Source: Skermanella sp. TT6
GTDB lineage: Bacteria > Pseudomonadota > Alphaproteobacteria > Azospirillales > Azospirillaceae
NCBI RefSeq assembly: GCF_016653635.2
Contig: NZ_CP067421.1
Span: forward strand, 682,001 to 746,000
Reading direction: 5' to 3'
Length of the DNA: 64,000 bases
Positions 63,796-64,000 of this stretch are shown here, piece by piece. The notes beneath the pieces are model-generated. The model saw only the letters and a list, made by a program, of their open reading frames with translations, was not told the origin of the DNA and made no database searches. Position 1 is the stretch's first letter. Each line of letters begins with the position of its first letter. A program made the translations under genes and the position numbers.

Positions 63796-64000
63796 TCACC
63801 GGCCGCCCGGCACCGGCGCGTCCTCGTCCTTCCCCCACTCCTGGATCAGGCTGTAGCCGATCGCCAGCAGCGTCGGGCCGAGGAAGATCCCGATGAATCC
63901 GAAAGCGATGATGCCGCCCATCACGCCGAAGAGGATCATGAGGATCGGGAGGCTGCCGCCCCGGCTGATGACGTAAGGCTTCAGGAAATTGTCGATCGTG
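63796..64000 (-). CDS. AI-2E-family (PerM/TqsA-like) membrane transporter, C-terminal end
   Basis: Only the last 67 residues lie in the window; the gene begins beyond 64000. They read TIDNFLKPYVISRG, then LMILFGVMGGIIAFG and FLGPTLLAIGYSL, the typical final helices and GP motif of AI-2E-family transporters, followed by a short charged tail. Members export small molecules or act as sodium/proton antiporters. It lies upstream of pap in the same direction with a gap of 41 bases, so the two may be cotranscribed. Confidence 0.85.
   Translation of the reverse strand, partial: TIDNFLKPYVISRGGSLPILMILFGVMGGIIAFGFIGIFLGPTLLAIGYSLIQEWGKDEDAPVPGGR

Overview
The window is about 64 kb of GC-rich chromosomal DNA. 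The gene content suggests an alphaproteobacterium, most likely of the Azospirillum/Skermanella group of Rhodospirillales: FCD-type GntR regulators, an EcfG-like promoter, a BLUF photoreceptor, RTX and PEP-CTERM exoproteins, Dpp-type importers next to sugar-acid enzymes, and Pap-type polyphosphate kinase. The taxonomic call is inference. I saw no rRNA or tRNA gene, CRISPR array or prophage.

Left edge (1-2.5 kb): an IS66-family element runs off the window and a relic of an IS1182/IS5-like transposase follows, with a glutamine amidotransferase between them. 2.9-11.5 kb: a DUF1593 nucleoside-hydrolase-like protein with a xylan-binding-type module, a GH15 glucoamylase-like enzyme, a GGDEF-EAL protein paired with a BLUF protein, an IlvD/Edd dehydratase and an HSL-type esterase.

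11.5-20.9 kb is the most unusual region. A GntR regulator, an ornithine-cyclodeaminase-like enzyme and a TauE permease are transcribed leftward. A rightward operon encodes a membrane transporter, a heme-oxygenase-like diiron oxidase (all six expected metal ligands visible), two small 2Fe-2S ferredoxins, an unknown 107-residue protein, an aldehyde dehydrogenase, a GlcG/HbpS protein and a 2Fe-2S flavin reductase. Four GTATAC boxes lie in the shared control region. It reads as a self-contained oxidative catabolic pathway with its own electron chain, and I do not recognise it as described.

21-34 kb: a PRC-barrel protein behind an EcfG-like promoter, a DUF1989 protein with an in-frame tandem duplication, an RTX beta-helix exoprotein, and a surface-glycan block (methyltransferase, GT4, flippase, then a leftward GT2-methyltransferase-GtrA-YfhO operon resembling CsbB/GtcA/YfhO systems). 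An unlisted 27-residue membrane peptide lies just upstream. 34-37.5 kb: methylglyoxal synthase, a four-PAS hybrid histidine kinase and a dead MazE-type antitoxin.

37.6-52.7 kb is sugar-acid catabolism. A LacI regulator faces a leftward IlvD-HpcH-RraA operon. An FCD GntR regulator precedes kdgD, a Dpp-type ABC importer with a fused double ATPase, a frameshifted second aldolase, a second solute-binding protein and an EamA permease. Repeated operator-like sequences lie at both regulators. 52.9-64 kb: a HAF-repeat PEP-CTERM protein, a divergent SSS symporter/amidohydrolase pair, an unknown small protein, an RND efflux pump, a polyphosphate:AMP phosphotransferase and the end of an AI-2E-type permease gene.
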